Positions 41,220-52,367 of a DNA stretch of 64,000 nt are shown here, in pieces. Location of the stretch: NCBI GenBank assembly GCA_026168455.1, contig CM047425.1, positions 44,288,711 to 44,352,710 on the forward strand, read 5' to 3'. The notes under the pieces were generated by a model that saw only the letters and a list, made by a program, of their open reading frames with translations, made no database searches and was not told the DNA's origin. Position 1 is the first letter of the stretch. Each line of letters begins with the position of its first letter. This DNA comes from Theocolax elegans. Its lineage: Eukaryota; Arthropoda; Insecta; Hymenoptera; Cerocephalidae. Made by a program: the position numbers and the translations under genes.

Positions 41220-41440
41220 TGTGACAAGGTAGACTTAATCCACTTATCATAGATGCCAGCAATACCGACACCGCGAGGCGGCGCGGTATCGGTAGCATAT
41301 AAGAGCAATAAGCAGGCGCTACGACCAGTGCGGGCGTAGCGCAGTGGTTAGCGTGAACGCCTTCGGATCCGAAGGGGCTCGGGTTCAAGACCCGATACCC
41401 GCTTCATTTTTTATTCAGCAGTTACAAGTCTCATGCCACA
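41220..41440 (+). mobile_element. TRIM-like solo LTR carrying a tRNA-like module (221 bp)
   Basis: Starts TGTGACAAGGT, ends GCCACA, and is flanked by ATAT duplications. A second copy (62242-62461) ends GTTACA and is followed directly by a TGGCGCC primer-site start, which identifies these as LTRs of a small LTR element. It contains a TATAAG box (41298-41303), a 73-nt tRNA-like sequence (41330-41402) and T6 (41407-41412). TRIM elements are known in ants; LTRs bearing an RNA-gene module recall plant Cassandra (5S rRNA), but here the module is a tRNA. Confidence 0.85.
41330..41402 (+). ncRNA. tRNA-Arg(TCG)-like sequence inside LTR
   Basis: GCGGGCG...TACCCGC forms most of an acceptor stem. The D arm GCGC/GCGT and a T arm TCGGG-TTCAAGA-CCCGA are intact. 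A box TAGCGCAGTGG (41337-41347) and B box GGTTCAAGACC (41382-41392) fit Pol III promoters. The loop CTTCGGA and 3' half-stem TCCGA match insect tRNA-Arg(TCG) (from memory), but the 5' half of the anticodon stem no longer pairs. So it is a tRNA-derived module, not a working tRNA. A Pol III-type T6 follows. Confidence 0.75.
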
Positions 41441-42059
41441 ATATATATCGTTACAGTGTAGTATGAGTTGTCGTGTCGTCTGTGCGCCGAGATTGCGTGG
41501 CTGCAGGTCGGTTTTCTATGGTAAAACTCTCACCGCGCATGCAGGATCGGCTTGCGCTTAAAATTCACAGACGCTCACAATGATTTGTCAGGCACAGGTG
41601 GAGCGAACCACGGGATGCGGAGAACAATACCTTTCGCGTGTCAAGGCGATTATATCATTTTTCACGTCTTCTCTATTCAGGTGCGCGCGCGAATCTTTCG
41701 CGCGAAGTCGATTTCGCCCGTGTAGCCACGACGAACCGAGACGAACCAAATCTCTCCGGCCCGAGCCAATGCGAACATTTGGATACTGTTCGCTCACGAT
41801 GTTCGAATTCGTCAACTGGTAAGGTAAAGAATGCCTTATCGTTAGACACCCCCCTTCAGATTCCACATAACCGTGAAGTGGTTTCTGCATTTCTAGCGAA
41901 TGTGGGATAGCTAGTGGCTACACAGGTACAAAAAACACATGCCCAAAATCCAGAGGTGGTTCAATTGCCTACGCTCGCTCGAGATCGAGCTGAGTTTTCG
42001 CATTATCGCGATTGAGCAGGTGATATAATCTCTCACCGACTCATCCTCACCCAGTGACC
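41441..42059. other. Unassigned sequence after the short solo LTR
   Basis: GC-balanced DNA with several overlapping short frames on both strands, none recognised. May contain remains of the pol side of the Gypsy relic whose gag lies at 42130-44400. Confidence 0.35.
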
Positions 42060-42704
42060 GAGTATTGGACTCCTCGATGAGCTTTTACTAAAAGCTCTGG
42101 ATCACACCGTACTATATCTTTGTAGATTTTACAAAAATCTGTCACGAGTACCATTTGTCCTTCTCGTTCCGGTACCACGTAGCTGCGGTTCCGGTGAGAA
42201 GTTCGGACAAGAACGGCAACTCCTCATCCTTGCTGAGGTTGGCGAGAATCCTACAATCCTCGACTTTCGCAAGGAAGTCATCGATACTTTGGCTTTTGTC
42301 GCCAGAGAATCGGATGCCCCACTTACGAACCACCGACTCAACATCGCGCGGTGTCCCGGTCGATGTCAACGTTGATTGGCCGAATTCGCAAAAGTCTGTC
42401 AGATTAGGGCAGAGAGAGCTTTTCCAGCATCTGCACGAGGTGCTTGGGACTCCTCAGGCTCTACCTGCACTTGTTGTAGTCTGATGTCCGTCTCGTCCAG
42501 GGTGTAACACGTTCCCAGGTTTTGTTAGTGCAGGAAGCTAGTGCACAGTTTAGCAGGTTTAATTTGCCGTTGACGATGTGCTTCTGCGCTTCCAACTCCT
42601 CGACCCGTTCCGTCAAGGTGGATAATTTACTTGTTTGCTTCGCTAACGTTAAAGCAAAATTCTTTGGTATCTCGAACTGAGCGCCAGTTTCGGATACCAA
42701 AGTA

Positions 42705-43986
42705 TGTGACGGGCCTGACTATATGTAGACATATAGTCAGTATCCAGTCGCATTGAACAACGGCTCAAGCGGTAGAGCGTTAGCGTTCGGTCCGAGAGAT
42801 CGGGGTTCAAATTCAACTCTCGGTAGTTTTTTTTAATTATTTAAATTAATTTATTTAAATAATTAAATAATCAAAATTGATAAAATTAAAAATTTCATTG
42901 AAATTTTTATGTTTTTTGCTACTTTTGCCAAAAATATGGAGTCAATACAATAAGAAATAGTTAAGTTGATAATTTATAAGGTTTATAAAAATATATAATG
43001 TTTATAGTTAAATTTTACATTATATTTAAAATATATATAAAAGGATTAAATAATAAAACAAATTATAGATATTAAAATTATTAAGTAAAATGAGATAATT
43101 ACATAATTAATTCAGAATAAATAAATTCTATCAAGCAAAGGCAAGACAGTATATATAATTGTTATAAATAATATTATTATAATTGTTAATAATTTAATAA
43201 ATGTAAAATAGAATATAAGAAAAGACGTTTTAATAAATTTAGCGAAAGAACCAAGGCAGAAATATACAGAAAGACTAAGGTAGACGACCTCAAGAAAAAT
43301 ACAAACACATGACCACATATGTATATATGAGAAGGATGGAGAAAGGGTAACCAAGTTACAAGGATCCAGGTGAAAAAGTGGAAAAAGTGGGAAGTCAATC
43401 CCTTCTACCTAACTAATCCTATATAACGAGATATATCGCTGCCGAAGGCAGCATTCGTCTAGAGTTCGCGGGCGACCTAACAGGTCGGACCGCGTTTGTC
43501 TATTATAATATATTTTAAAATTTAAATGTCTCTAGCGATTTGCTCATTTTACCTTACCAAATACCACATAACCGTGTCATAAAAGGAAGCTAACTTTGGA
43601 TGATATGAAATCATTTGTTTGATTTAATGTCTTCCCAAAGTTCTTCCACTTTCCATAACCAAAGAAATAACTTAGATGATATGGCATTATTGGATTAATT
43701 TCAATTCTTCCCAAGTTATCTCGTATTCCGAAAACCCATAATACAAAGTAATATTGGATAATCTGGAATTAATTGATTAATTCCATGTTTTCCCAAAACT
43801 TTGTAATCATTAATTCATTATCCTAATTTATCAAATTTATTTAATTTGGAGGTTAAACTAGGATGAGAAAGAATTATTTGTTTAATTCTTTAGCTACCCC
43901 AGATTCTTCCACCTAATACATTTATTTCGGGTTAGGCAAAAAATAAATGTATTTTTGTGTTTCGAGTTGATATTAGGCCCGTTACA
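42705..43986. mobile_element. Solo Gypsy-type LTR (1282 bp) with tRNA-like module
   Basis: Begins TGTGACGGGCC and ends GGCCCGTTACA, exact TSD AGTA at 42701-42704 and 43987-43990. Removing it and one TSD restores a continuous gag frame. Its first 130 bp hold a perfect palindrome CTGACTATATGT-AG-ACATATAGTCAG (42715-42740) and a tRNA-like sequence followed by T8. The remainder is AT-rich. Confidence 0.85.
42757..42834 (+). ncRNA. Degraded tRNA-like sequence with Pol III signals in LTR
   Basis: A-box-like GGCTCAAGCGGTAGAGC (42762-42778), with a D arm GCTC/GAGC. TTCGGTCCGAG resembles the anticodon side of the 41.3-kb module. B-box-like GGTTCAAATTC (42804-42814) and T8 (42827-42834) follow. Acceptor and T stems do not pair, so not a tRNA gene. 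Confidence 0.5.
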
Positions 43987-44400
43987 AGTAAGATACCACT
44001 CTTCCTTAACGGTTTCTTGGCTGGAGGTGTCCGACTGCCTATCTTCCTCTCGCCCGTCCATATCTTCTACTTCTAGAGCAAGAGTCCTCTGTAACACCTC
44101 TACTACATCTGGGTCAGAATCCGGGTCCGGAATCTCCGGATTCTTGGTAGCCATGAACTTAAACCAACCTGTCCTTCTCCTCTTCTGCCTCAGATGATCC
44201 TCATTTGAGTTTGTCTTGGCTGCGAATTCTTGAGCCGTATAGTTACCCAACAGCCACTATTGGAGTCGTTCGGTTTTTTTATATATAGAGCCGTCTGTAC
44301 GCATCTTTAACAACTCCAAGTGCGCCTGGATCTGTTTGCTGAATTGCGTACTAATCCACTGATCGACTTGCGTGGTCATCGATTCCGCGATTTTGATCAT

Positions 44401-45755
44401 AACAAGATTACCGCTACGCTTATTTAAAATAATTTTGAGTCACTTTTCACTTTACCTGTGCAATGTGTACTTTTCTTGAAATTATTAGGTGGCTTTAAAT
44501 AATAAAATTATTAGGCCACTAAAGTGAAGAATATATTCTTTTCCCTTCATAATTTCAAGAAAAAAAAATTTAGCATCCTATTTACATGCAACTTTAAATG
44601 TAAATGTAAATTTTACGAATTGTTTATAAATTAAATTAAAAAACAAGAAAGAGAAATTTTTAAGTTTTTAATATCTCAAAAAATAAAGACAAGGGTAGAT
44701 TTGTACATCCCAGAATTAAACACATAATATTTGTGCACAAAAATAGTACACATTACTTTTGTTCACCTTGTTCAGGAAGAACAGTTCATCTGGGGAGTCT
44801 GCCAAGGAGATAACATCAACAGGTATTCATCGGTTTTCCTTTAGTGACTATGTGGAAAGTAGTTCTTCCTAACCTGCAAGGTAACTGTCACTTATATCCT
44901 TTTCTTTACTTCCAGATACTACCCTCAGTACAAAGCTAATATTATTGTATAAGCACTCCGACACCGTATTTTATATTTGAACATTTAAATTATTAAGAAA
45001 CGTTACAAGTATTTTCTGGAATCATGGGATGGACTTGGCGACGACTCAGACTCTCCATCAGGGTTCACGGATGGAGTGCTACTCGATTACTTCAACTCCG
45101 CTGTGCCATGGCAAGCCAACATGATACTAGCGAAGATTGGAAGCTGACTATGCCATGAACCTACGGATGACTCAAGGATAGGATTCAACGGCTGTCATAT
45201 GGGATAATGTGTGTGTGTGCTAAAGTGGGCTTCGAAGGTTCCAGATCCCTCCTAGGGTTAGTCATTTTACTTACTCCGCGTAGTAAGTTATAATAATACA
45301 TTCTTCTGTGGTTTATAATTGCAAATGCAATTAATTCTTAACTTCGATTTAGGATATGTCACAAATCTAAACTGCCAAAATGTGTCTGTAATTATTGACA
45401 TTATTCAAATTTTATTGCTTGCGTATTATATTAATTTAGCTTAACCTAAGATAACCGGTATTATCTACATGCGAGTAAGCGTAACTGTTTGTGTTGTTTT
45501 GTCGCAACGAAATAACAATTTTTAGTTGAATAATCCATCTTGCGATCTTTTTCGGTATATGTAACAAAGGATCTTATTTACTAATATAGATAGGATGCTA
45601 GATGGAGGAACTTATGAACTAGGAATTTAAGGCGCTAGAAGAATTTTAGGACGAAAGGACAGGAAGCAAGGTCGTAGGTAAAACAGAAACCTATGGAACC
45701 ATTAAAATTTAGGAATTAGGAAACTACGGTGCCGGGAGGAATTGAGTACATTCAT
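44401..45755 (-). other. Probable leader of the old Gypsy relic; nothing coding
   Basis: AT-rich sequence between the gag start and the primer-site-like motif; length matches leaders of G and element 2. No ORF found. Confidence 0.4.
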
Positions 45756-46309
45756 GTTGGACGCCATGTAACGATAAGACGCCGGAACATATTTCTGAAT
45801 TAATAAATCCTGAAACTTAAAATGGCTATTGCCAGAGTCAATCTTTGTACTAGTTTACTGCGCTATGTGTGTAGTTCCTATTTTTCGCACAATCTAACTA
45901 ATGGATTCGACGCGTTGCTCAGGTGACTGGCTTACAACTTTTATTATACTTATATCTCCGATCGATTTCCAGGTTCGCGACATTTGTAACCCATACTAAC
46001 ATGAAATATTTATACTGTTTAAGATACAATTTATAAGAAAATTTTTTTAAATATTATTCATTACATACCTGGTCAGTTTCGCCTTCGGAAGTGGCTTTGT
46101 TTTAATGTTAAAGAAATGTTACAATTTTACTATATTAATAAAAGAAACTTTTAGTAAGTCTACTATTCTATTTGACTTTGTCTTCCTCATTTAATTTTCT
46201 TATTTCATATTTTATAAAAACTTTTCCAAAGTTTACGAAGCATTTAGTGTAATTAAATTAAATAAAATGAAATAATTAAAGTAGTGTACTATTACCAGAT
46301 AATTTAAAC
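45756..46309 (-). repeat. Possible 5' LTR of the old Gypsy relic
   Basis: On the minus strand ..GTTACA is followed by TGGCGTCCAAC (45756-45766), a one-mismatch version of the tRNA-Lys primer site, so an LTR should begin at 45767 (plus-strand TGTAACGATAAG). The far end was not identified. Confidence 0.4.
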
Positions 46310-46831
46310 TTAAGGGGATGTCGGAGCTATAGCCTCCATAAAAAGCCGCTCGATCTCTCGGTTTCGAATGGCGCTGTAGTCAGGTGTCGATTTCTACGAT
46401 AAACGTACTTAAAACATAAATTATAAATTTTACAGCTACATAGAGCTGTTGAAAGATACTTTCCCCCCTAGCTATGACTAAACTTAAGGTAATTATAATA
46501 TTACTCTTGGAAGCAAATGTTTATTTTTTTAAAGAAATGTGAAATACGTCTCATATTCAATGAATCTATATCTGCCGTAATGCTACACGCAACGTATTTC
46601 ACATTTCTTTAAAAAAATAAACATTTACTGCCAAGAGTAATATTACATTTATCTTAATTTTAGTCATAGTTACGGGGGAAAGTATTTTTCAACAGCTCTA
46701 TGTAGCTATAAAATTTATAATTTATGTTTGAAGTACGTTTATCGTAGAAATCGACACCTGACTACAGCGCCATTCGAAACCGAGAGATCGAGCGGCTTTT
46801 GATGGAGGCTATAGCTCCGACATCCCCTTAA
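46310..46831. mobile_element. TTAA-flanked palindromic MITE
   Basis: GGGGATGTCGGAGCTATAGCC (from 46314) has its complement ending at 46827; TTAA flanks both ends (46310-46313, 46828-46831). Arms of about 240 bp, about 35 bp centre, no ORF. The TTAA duplication is characteristic of piggyBac-type elements, but the terminal bases are not typical, so the superfamily is uncertain. Confidence 0.75.
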
Positions 46832-47270
46832 GATATATAGTAACGATTAATATTATAGTCAATTATATTATATTGCTCGTTACGTTCTCTCTCTCTCTCT
46901 GTCTAGACTGTGTATTAATATTTACAGCTATTACAGGTCGACGTTCGATGATTTTCGGCGATTCTCGCGGACCTTCGTAAAGGTAAAAGTAGGGAAACAG
47001 AGAGTTTTCGGTTTGTAAGTCCGAGAGCACTGAAACTTATTTCGACCGGCGAGAAACTCATTTCAACATTCGAAAGAATAATTTTCGATTTTTCGTTTCG
47101 CGTGTCTATATTGACAACAGCTCACGTTACGTTCATCTGGGTGCTTTGTGGGTGTTTAAATTGCTTAGTGCATTTAATTGTCATCCCCCTCTTCGCATTG
47201 GTTTTGGTTGGCGACCTCGCACACCTATATACAAAAAGGAATTACAGATTCCTTATTGCGACCATCGCAC

Positions 47271-47284
47271 TGTAAGTGTCAGTT
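47271..47284. repeat. 14-bp target duplication of element X (left)
   Basis: TGTAAGTGTCAGTT here and at 56961-56974; present once in the uninterrupted LTR copy on the minus strand around 61180-61196. Confidence 0.8.
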
Positions 47285-47474
47285 AGTTGGCGGAAACCCA
47301 TTCTCAGATTTCCTGAGTTGGGTGAGGGTGAGTGACTCGGCCCCCAACTCTGAGAGTCCGATATATACCTCCTACAATAGTGGAGGAAGAGGATTGCCAC
47401 TAGTGCGCCTCGAAATCGAGTTGTTTCGTCGAGCCTGTGTCGACGATCAACTGTTTAACATGCTATATTTCTTG

Positions 47475-47478
47475 GTTA
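47475..47478. repeat. TSD GTTA of Gypsy element 2 (left)
   Basis: GTTA at 47475-47478 and 55855-55858. Confidence 0.85.
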
Positions 47479-48582
47479 TGTAACGGTAAACGGTTCACGC
47501 GAGACGAAAATCGTACCGATCGCGTGAGTCTACCGTTGAAGACGCGTAAGGCGCATGCGCGAGCGCGTCAGAGAGCCGGTGTGCACGATACACCGGCAGT
47601 ATTGTTCGAACCTCGATCGAGCGCGATTCCGCGAGTAAACAGAGAGGAGGTACAACTGAGAATCGAGCGAGAGAAAGAGACGACGGAGAGACAAGTGGAA
47701 GGAGAGAAAGAGACGACAGAGAGACAAGTAGGAGAAGAGAGAGAGAGAGAATCGGACGCCAAGACGTAGCCCAACCAGGTCGTCTTGAAGTACAAGTAAG
47801 TCCTGGCCAGACGTGCGCGAATACCCGCGAGTAACGTAAAGTGAGGTTAGCGACGGGATACGCACGGTATCCCGACGGGCGAGTCAATCGAGAGAATAGC
47901 CGCTCTCGTCGCGTCTCTCTCTCCGCAGCTTAGGCGCGTACACGGCAAACCGGAGTGCTTAACACTCCGGCACGACCCTAACCGCGTCAACCCGTTTTGC
48001 AGCCAGGTAACTCGTACCTGGCGAATCGTCCTCGTCCTCGAGATCGACCAACCCGTCTAATCTTAACGCGAATAGCGGCGGGCGCGCACACACGAGTATT
48101 TGTTATCAACCTAATAGTTGTTTATTTTCGGGCCAAGGAATAGCATTGCCTTGGCTTGACCTTGTATTTATCATAGGTGGTTATTACACCGTTCATCTCA
48201 TTTAATTATAATAAACTCGTTTTGTAATCGTATACACGGTATAACATCTTATTAGTTTCCCGATAGACCCTATCCCGAAGGCGAATACCGCCATGCCCCG
48301 CGGGTGTCGTGCATTGCACTTCGCACGACACATAGCTGAGTAGCCGAGCACGAGTATTGACGGAGGATAAGTGTGTACAAGGTAGGTACGCACGCTGTAC
48401 ACAGGGAAGACGTCATCGTGCGGAGCTTGAGGCTAGCTCGCACCACTCCAAGGACGGTTCTGCCGATCGGTTAGCTGTCTGGTAAAACAGCTGATCATTA
48501 TACCGAGAGTATTTCCTGTGCATTGAGGATATGCACAGGACAATCAAAAACCTCCCGACGAGTAAAAATCAACCCTGTTACA
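47479..48582 (+). repeat. 5' LTR of Gypsy element 2
   Basis: TGTAACGGTAAAC ... CCCTGTTACA. Includes a purine-rich minisatellite GAGAAAGAGACGACNGAGAG at about 47668-47750. Long minus-strand frames across it are composition artefacts and repeat in the 3' LTR. Confidence 0.92.
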
Positions 48583-48584
48583 AC

Positions 48585-48596
48585 TGGCGCCCAACA
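48585..48596 (+). other. Primer-binding site of Gypsy element 2
   Basis: TGGCGCCCAACA, two bases after the LTR; the first 11 bases match the tRNA-Lys complement. Confidence 0.75.
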
Positions 48597-49881
48597 CGTG
48601 AGTTTCCTTGGGATAGGGAAAACTATTACGAATAAAACGTGAGTTTCCTCGGAATAGGAAAAACCTTTTCAAATAATTTTGTACTTCGGACGTTGTTTTA
48701 GATATAAACCGCAACAAGTGGTTGCGAGTACGTTGCGAGTTCGTCGCGACGAGCACATGTAAACAACAACACGAGTCGAGTACAATCGAACAGAATTCTT
48801 GGAATTAACTCGAAATAATACTTATTATTTTCGATTTAAATTAAATTTAAAATAGGAGTTAGATAAATTTGCCAAAGTAATAATTTATAACATATATAAA
48901 TTTTATAAACAAATTAAAGTTTTCCCAAATTTTCCCAAAATTTAAAAATTTTCCAAATTTTCCGAAATTTTCAATTTTTTTTCAAAATTTAAAAATTTTC
49001 AGAATTTTCGAATTTTTTCAAAATTTTCGAATCTGCTCAAATTTTTTGGAAGTTTTCAAATTTTTCCAATTTTTTCGGAATTCGTAACTTTTTCCGAATT
49101 TTTCGAATCATTTCGGAATCCTCGAAAAGGTATTTTTTTTGTGGAAATCTGGGAAAATTTTTAAATCAAATAGGACGATTTCACAAACCGAAAAATAAAG
49201 TGTGTGCGTCGGAAAATTACGAGCGCTAGAACGATACCCTTAGAATTGTAATTTCTCGTTATATATTTCTGCGTAGCATAATAGGCGAGAGAGAGACAAT
49301 AGATTTGGTGTAAAGTGTACGCTAAGCTATAACCAATTATTAATTAGTTAATTAATTGGCATTAAAGTATTATTAAAGAAGTAAAAAGAATACTAATATT
49401 AAATATTTTATAAAATTTGTTTTTTTTTCTTAATTAAATTAATTAAAATTTTTTCTGTGGCACGCCTCAATAAATTTTAATTGACGTGCTGAAAGATTGT
49501 GTGGGCAAAAATAAAACACTTATTATTTATTCGGGTTATTTTAATTTTTTAAATAAAAAAGAGGTGATAGTAACACCCACATTTAATATTTATTATTTAA
49601 TTATTAAATTCCTACTCTGGTATAATCAAACCAGATTCGCACTAACCCACACAACCTCACCTTAGCGTACACGGTAGGACGAAGCCAGAGCAATCCGATA
49701 ATTAGGCCGTATAGTCCGTATATATATATATTTTTGTATTTTGCGATTGTAATTGTGCGCCTTAGGGAAAACGCGAGCGAACGACCCCACGATAGCCGCG
49801 CAATTGAACTGCTCTGGTAAAGCGAATTAAATTATTTTTTATATTTATTGTAAATTATTTATTTAAATCGTTATTATAAAT
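48597..49881 (+). other. AT-rich leader of Gypsy element 2
   Basis: About 1.3 kb, dominated by TTTTCC/AAAATTTT-type low-complexity sequence at 48900-49130; no ORF. Confidence 0.6.
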
Positions 49882-51681
49882 ATGGCGTGTTCGACACAAC
49901 AGAAGATCGAAGACTGGTGCTTGTTTTATAGAGACAAAGATATATGTCAATATCTTAACGACCTGTCACTTAAAAATATAGGCAATAAATTTGACAAGCT
50001 AGGTCGTCTGACAAAATGGCTCCTAGGAGATTACGAGCCAAGGGATTTCGTCGAAGAACCTGAGCAAGATGAAATCACCGTTTGGCAACATCGGGAAGAA
50101 CTCAGGCAAAATTTTATCACAAAATATAGCTCGGCAGAACACCCGTGGGAGAACTCGACAATCGACGACAACACAAGCCATCCATTATTAACTCTTAACA
50201 ACGATGAAGGAGTTAAAGACAATATGGAAACGAGTCGTAGAAAAGTCCATCAATATCCACATAACGAAACCACGGCAAGATTGCAAGAAACCACGGAATC
50301 AACATCAACGAATGATAAAGCTGCCGACAGTATTACAAACGATGATCAACATCCAAGCAGAATAAGACTCACTGCAACAGACGGAGGATCATTCGAAATC
50401 CCACTAGAATTCTCAAATTTTATGCAAGGAATGTCAGACACAGTTAAGCAATTAACTGAAAAAGTAAACGCGCTGACAGCAGCGCAAGTACAGCCTATTT
50501 TAACAAGCACTAGACTGGACCAGCCACTACACGAAGTCCGTAGCCAACGACAGCAAGTAGGATTCCAGGACACAATGACGTACCATTACCTGGACAATAC
50601 AACCGAATTACCACAACCTGACCCCCCAACACCACTCGCAAGGAGAGTCGGCCAAGCCTGGGAGGGGGGAACTTCCAAGGTCAGGAAAGACTTGGAAATA
50701 CGAGTGGTACCAGGACCGAGAACAGCACCTGGCAGAGAAGTGCAGGACAGTCGCTGAGAGACGTCGGTCAAATTGTCCGGAAATGGGGACTACAGTTCTC
50801 AGCAGATGGCGACCAGAGCATAGACTCATTTCTCGAGCGAATCGAGGAATGTCGGATTCTGGCCAATCTTTCAGAATCCGAATTGCTAAGCTCACTGCCA
50901 GAGTTATTCAAAGGCGTTGCAGCACTCTGGTTCAAAAACGAAAGAGATATTCCAAAAAGAAGTTCGTCACTGGTTCGGAACGAATAGGCGGTTTCAGAAG
51001 AGGTTGATTGCCGAAATAAATTCTCGCTATCAAGGACCTGGCGAGAAAACGCGAGATTACATCACATGCCTAGTCCACATGATAAGAAGACTTGATCCAA
51101 TCCCAAGGATCGAGCAGCAGTTAGATACACTGCACGGCAACCTGCGCCCCGAAATACAGAATTTGGTGCGCAGGACGGATTGCGATTCAATCCATACTCT
51201 TCTCGATCTTGCTGTCGAAGCCGAGCTTACGCTGGAGGGACAGAAAGCGTATAGACAACCTCCGCCACCCGAGACTGCCCTAATCCCCGAGTCGGCTTAT
51301 AAACCGAAGGAGGAAAAGAGGGCCAAGACGAAGATTGCAGCGGTGCAGCCGACAGTACCAAATCTGCAGACCAAGAAGAATCCGCCAGAGGACTTGGCGA
51401 AAACCCTGGCCAAAGTTGTCGAAGAGAAAATGAGAGAATTCGTCCTTTCGATGACCACATCCCGAGGCGGAATTGGCAAACCGAGGGAACCAAATCGAAC
51501 CAAGAGTACGAAGGGTTCCGCCGAAAGGACGTACGGCGGATCGAAAGAGAAAACAGACAATCAGAACGTGAGCGCAAGACCGCAAGACACACAACCATTG
51601 AAATGCTTTGGTTGCGGACGAATAGGGTATAAGCGCGCAGATTGTCCGGACTGTTCGGGAAACGCAAACAGGAGCGGTTGA
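49882..51681 (+). pseudogene. gag: Gag of Gypsy element 2, frameshifted
   Basis: Starts MACSTQQKIEDW at an ATG. Readable segments: 49882-50757, then from 50755 another frame with VGQIVRKWGLQFSADG and ALWFKNERD, then after an indel in an A-run near 50945-50960 a third frame with VRHWFGTNRRFQKRL to TGA 51681. The C-terminus has a single knuckle CFGCGRIGYKRADC with Tyr in place of the usual His, then PDC. Two frameshifts make it non-functional. The end overlaps pol at the slippery site. Confidence 0.85.
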
Positions 51682-52364
51682 AAAGGGTCGTTCCCGTTCC
51701 TACCCCGCGTAAGACCCGAACAGATATCCCGATCACAACGGAGCGTTGTGAGGAGAGCTCGGCAACAAAAGAGTCGTCGGAAGTGCCGACGACATCGGCT
51801 GAGTCCGAGAGAGATAGCGGCTGTCTCAGCCCGAATTCTGTGGGATCGACGGAAAAGTCAGATCAACACCAGATAGCGGCCGCTACCAGAGATCATGATG
51901 ATAGGGCTAGAGGAGAAGACCCTCCGAGTGAAAAAGAAACTCGTTGGTGGGTCCAAGTGGGCATTGCCGGCTACCGCGTACGCGCCTTGTTCGATACGGG
52001 AGCATCGCGCACGGTAATGGGTTCGATTGGTCTACAATTGGCCACGGCTTGCGGCTGTCCACTCATCCCAAGCAACGGAAGGAAAGCCAAAGTGCCAGGG
52101 AACCAGACGGTAGCGATCGCTGGTTACGTAGACCTGCCTTTCGAGGTTGCCGGGATAAAGCGAGATATTCGCGTAGCCGTACTTCCGGACGATCAAATCG
52201 ACTGTTACGTCGGAGCGGACTTCATCCGTGGTTTTGGCGCAGTTTTGGATCCAAACGAGAATAAACTTTGGATCAAAGCGGCCAACAAGTCTGTAGATAT
52301 GGAAGTAGCGAGCATATCGCGAATCGATGCGTTCGAGATAGCATCGATCGGACTAGCAAACTTA
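51642..52364 (+). CDS. pol: Gypsy element 2 pol, protease segment
   Basis: In the -1 frame relative to gag; the effective N-terminus is the frameshift point. A Ser/Glu-rich linker precedes a retropepsin with canonical VRALFDTGASRTVMG and a flap-like AIAGYVDLPF, then YVGADFIRGFG. An in-frame TAG at 52365-52367 ends it. Confidence 0.85.
51657..51697 (+). promoter_or_regulatory. -1 frameshift site of Gypsy element 2
   Basis: GGGAAAC at 51657-51663 lies in the gag frame as TCG GGA AAC; a -1 shift gives GGG AAA in the pol frame. Six nucleotides later AGGAGCGG can pair with CCGTTCCT (one G-U pair), an 8-bp stem. Confidence 0.78.
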
Positions 52365-52367
52365 TAG

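Larger units (their letters stand above)
42130..44400 (-). pseudogene. gag: Gypsy gag relic, split by a solo LTR
   Basis: Minus-strand Gag related to that of element 2: from the ATG at 44398-44400 through WLLGNYTAQEF, then after the inserted LTR FEIPKNFALTLA, VRKWGIRFSGDKSQSIDDFL and ILANLSKDEELPFL to about 42142. An in-frame TAG at 44257-44259 and the 1.28-kb LTR at 42705-43986 break it. Downstream pol was not found. It belongs to an older Gypsy insertion whose primer-site-like sequence is near 45756-45766. Confidence 0.75.

Noticed and set aside
41330..41402. Functional tRNA-Arg gene
   Set aside because: The 5' half of the anticodon stem does not pair, and the sequence recurs inside a repeated LTR.
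42757..42826. Functional tRNA gene
   Set aside because: Only A-box, B-box and T8 features remain; acceptor and T stems do not pair.
47495..47887. 130-codon minus-strand ORF, repeated at 54769-55161
   Set aside because: Lies in the element 2 LTRs over a purine-rich minisatellite; composition artefact.
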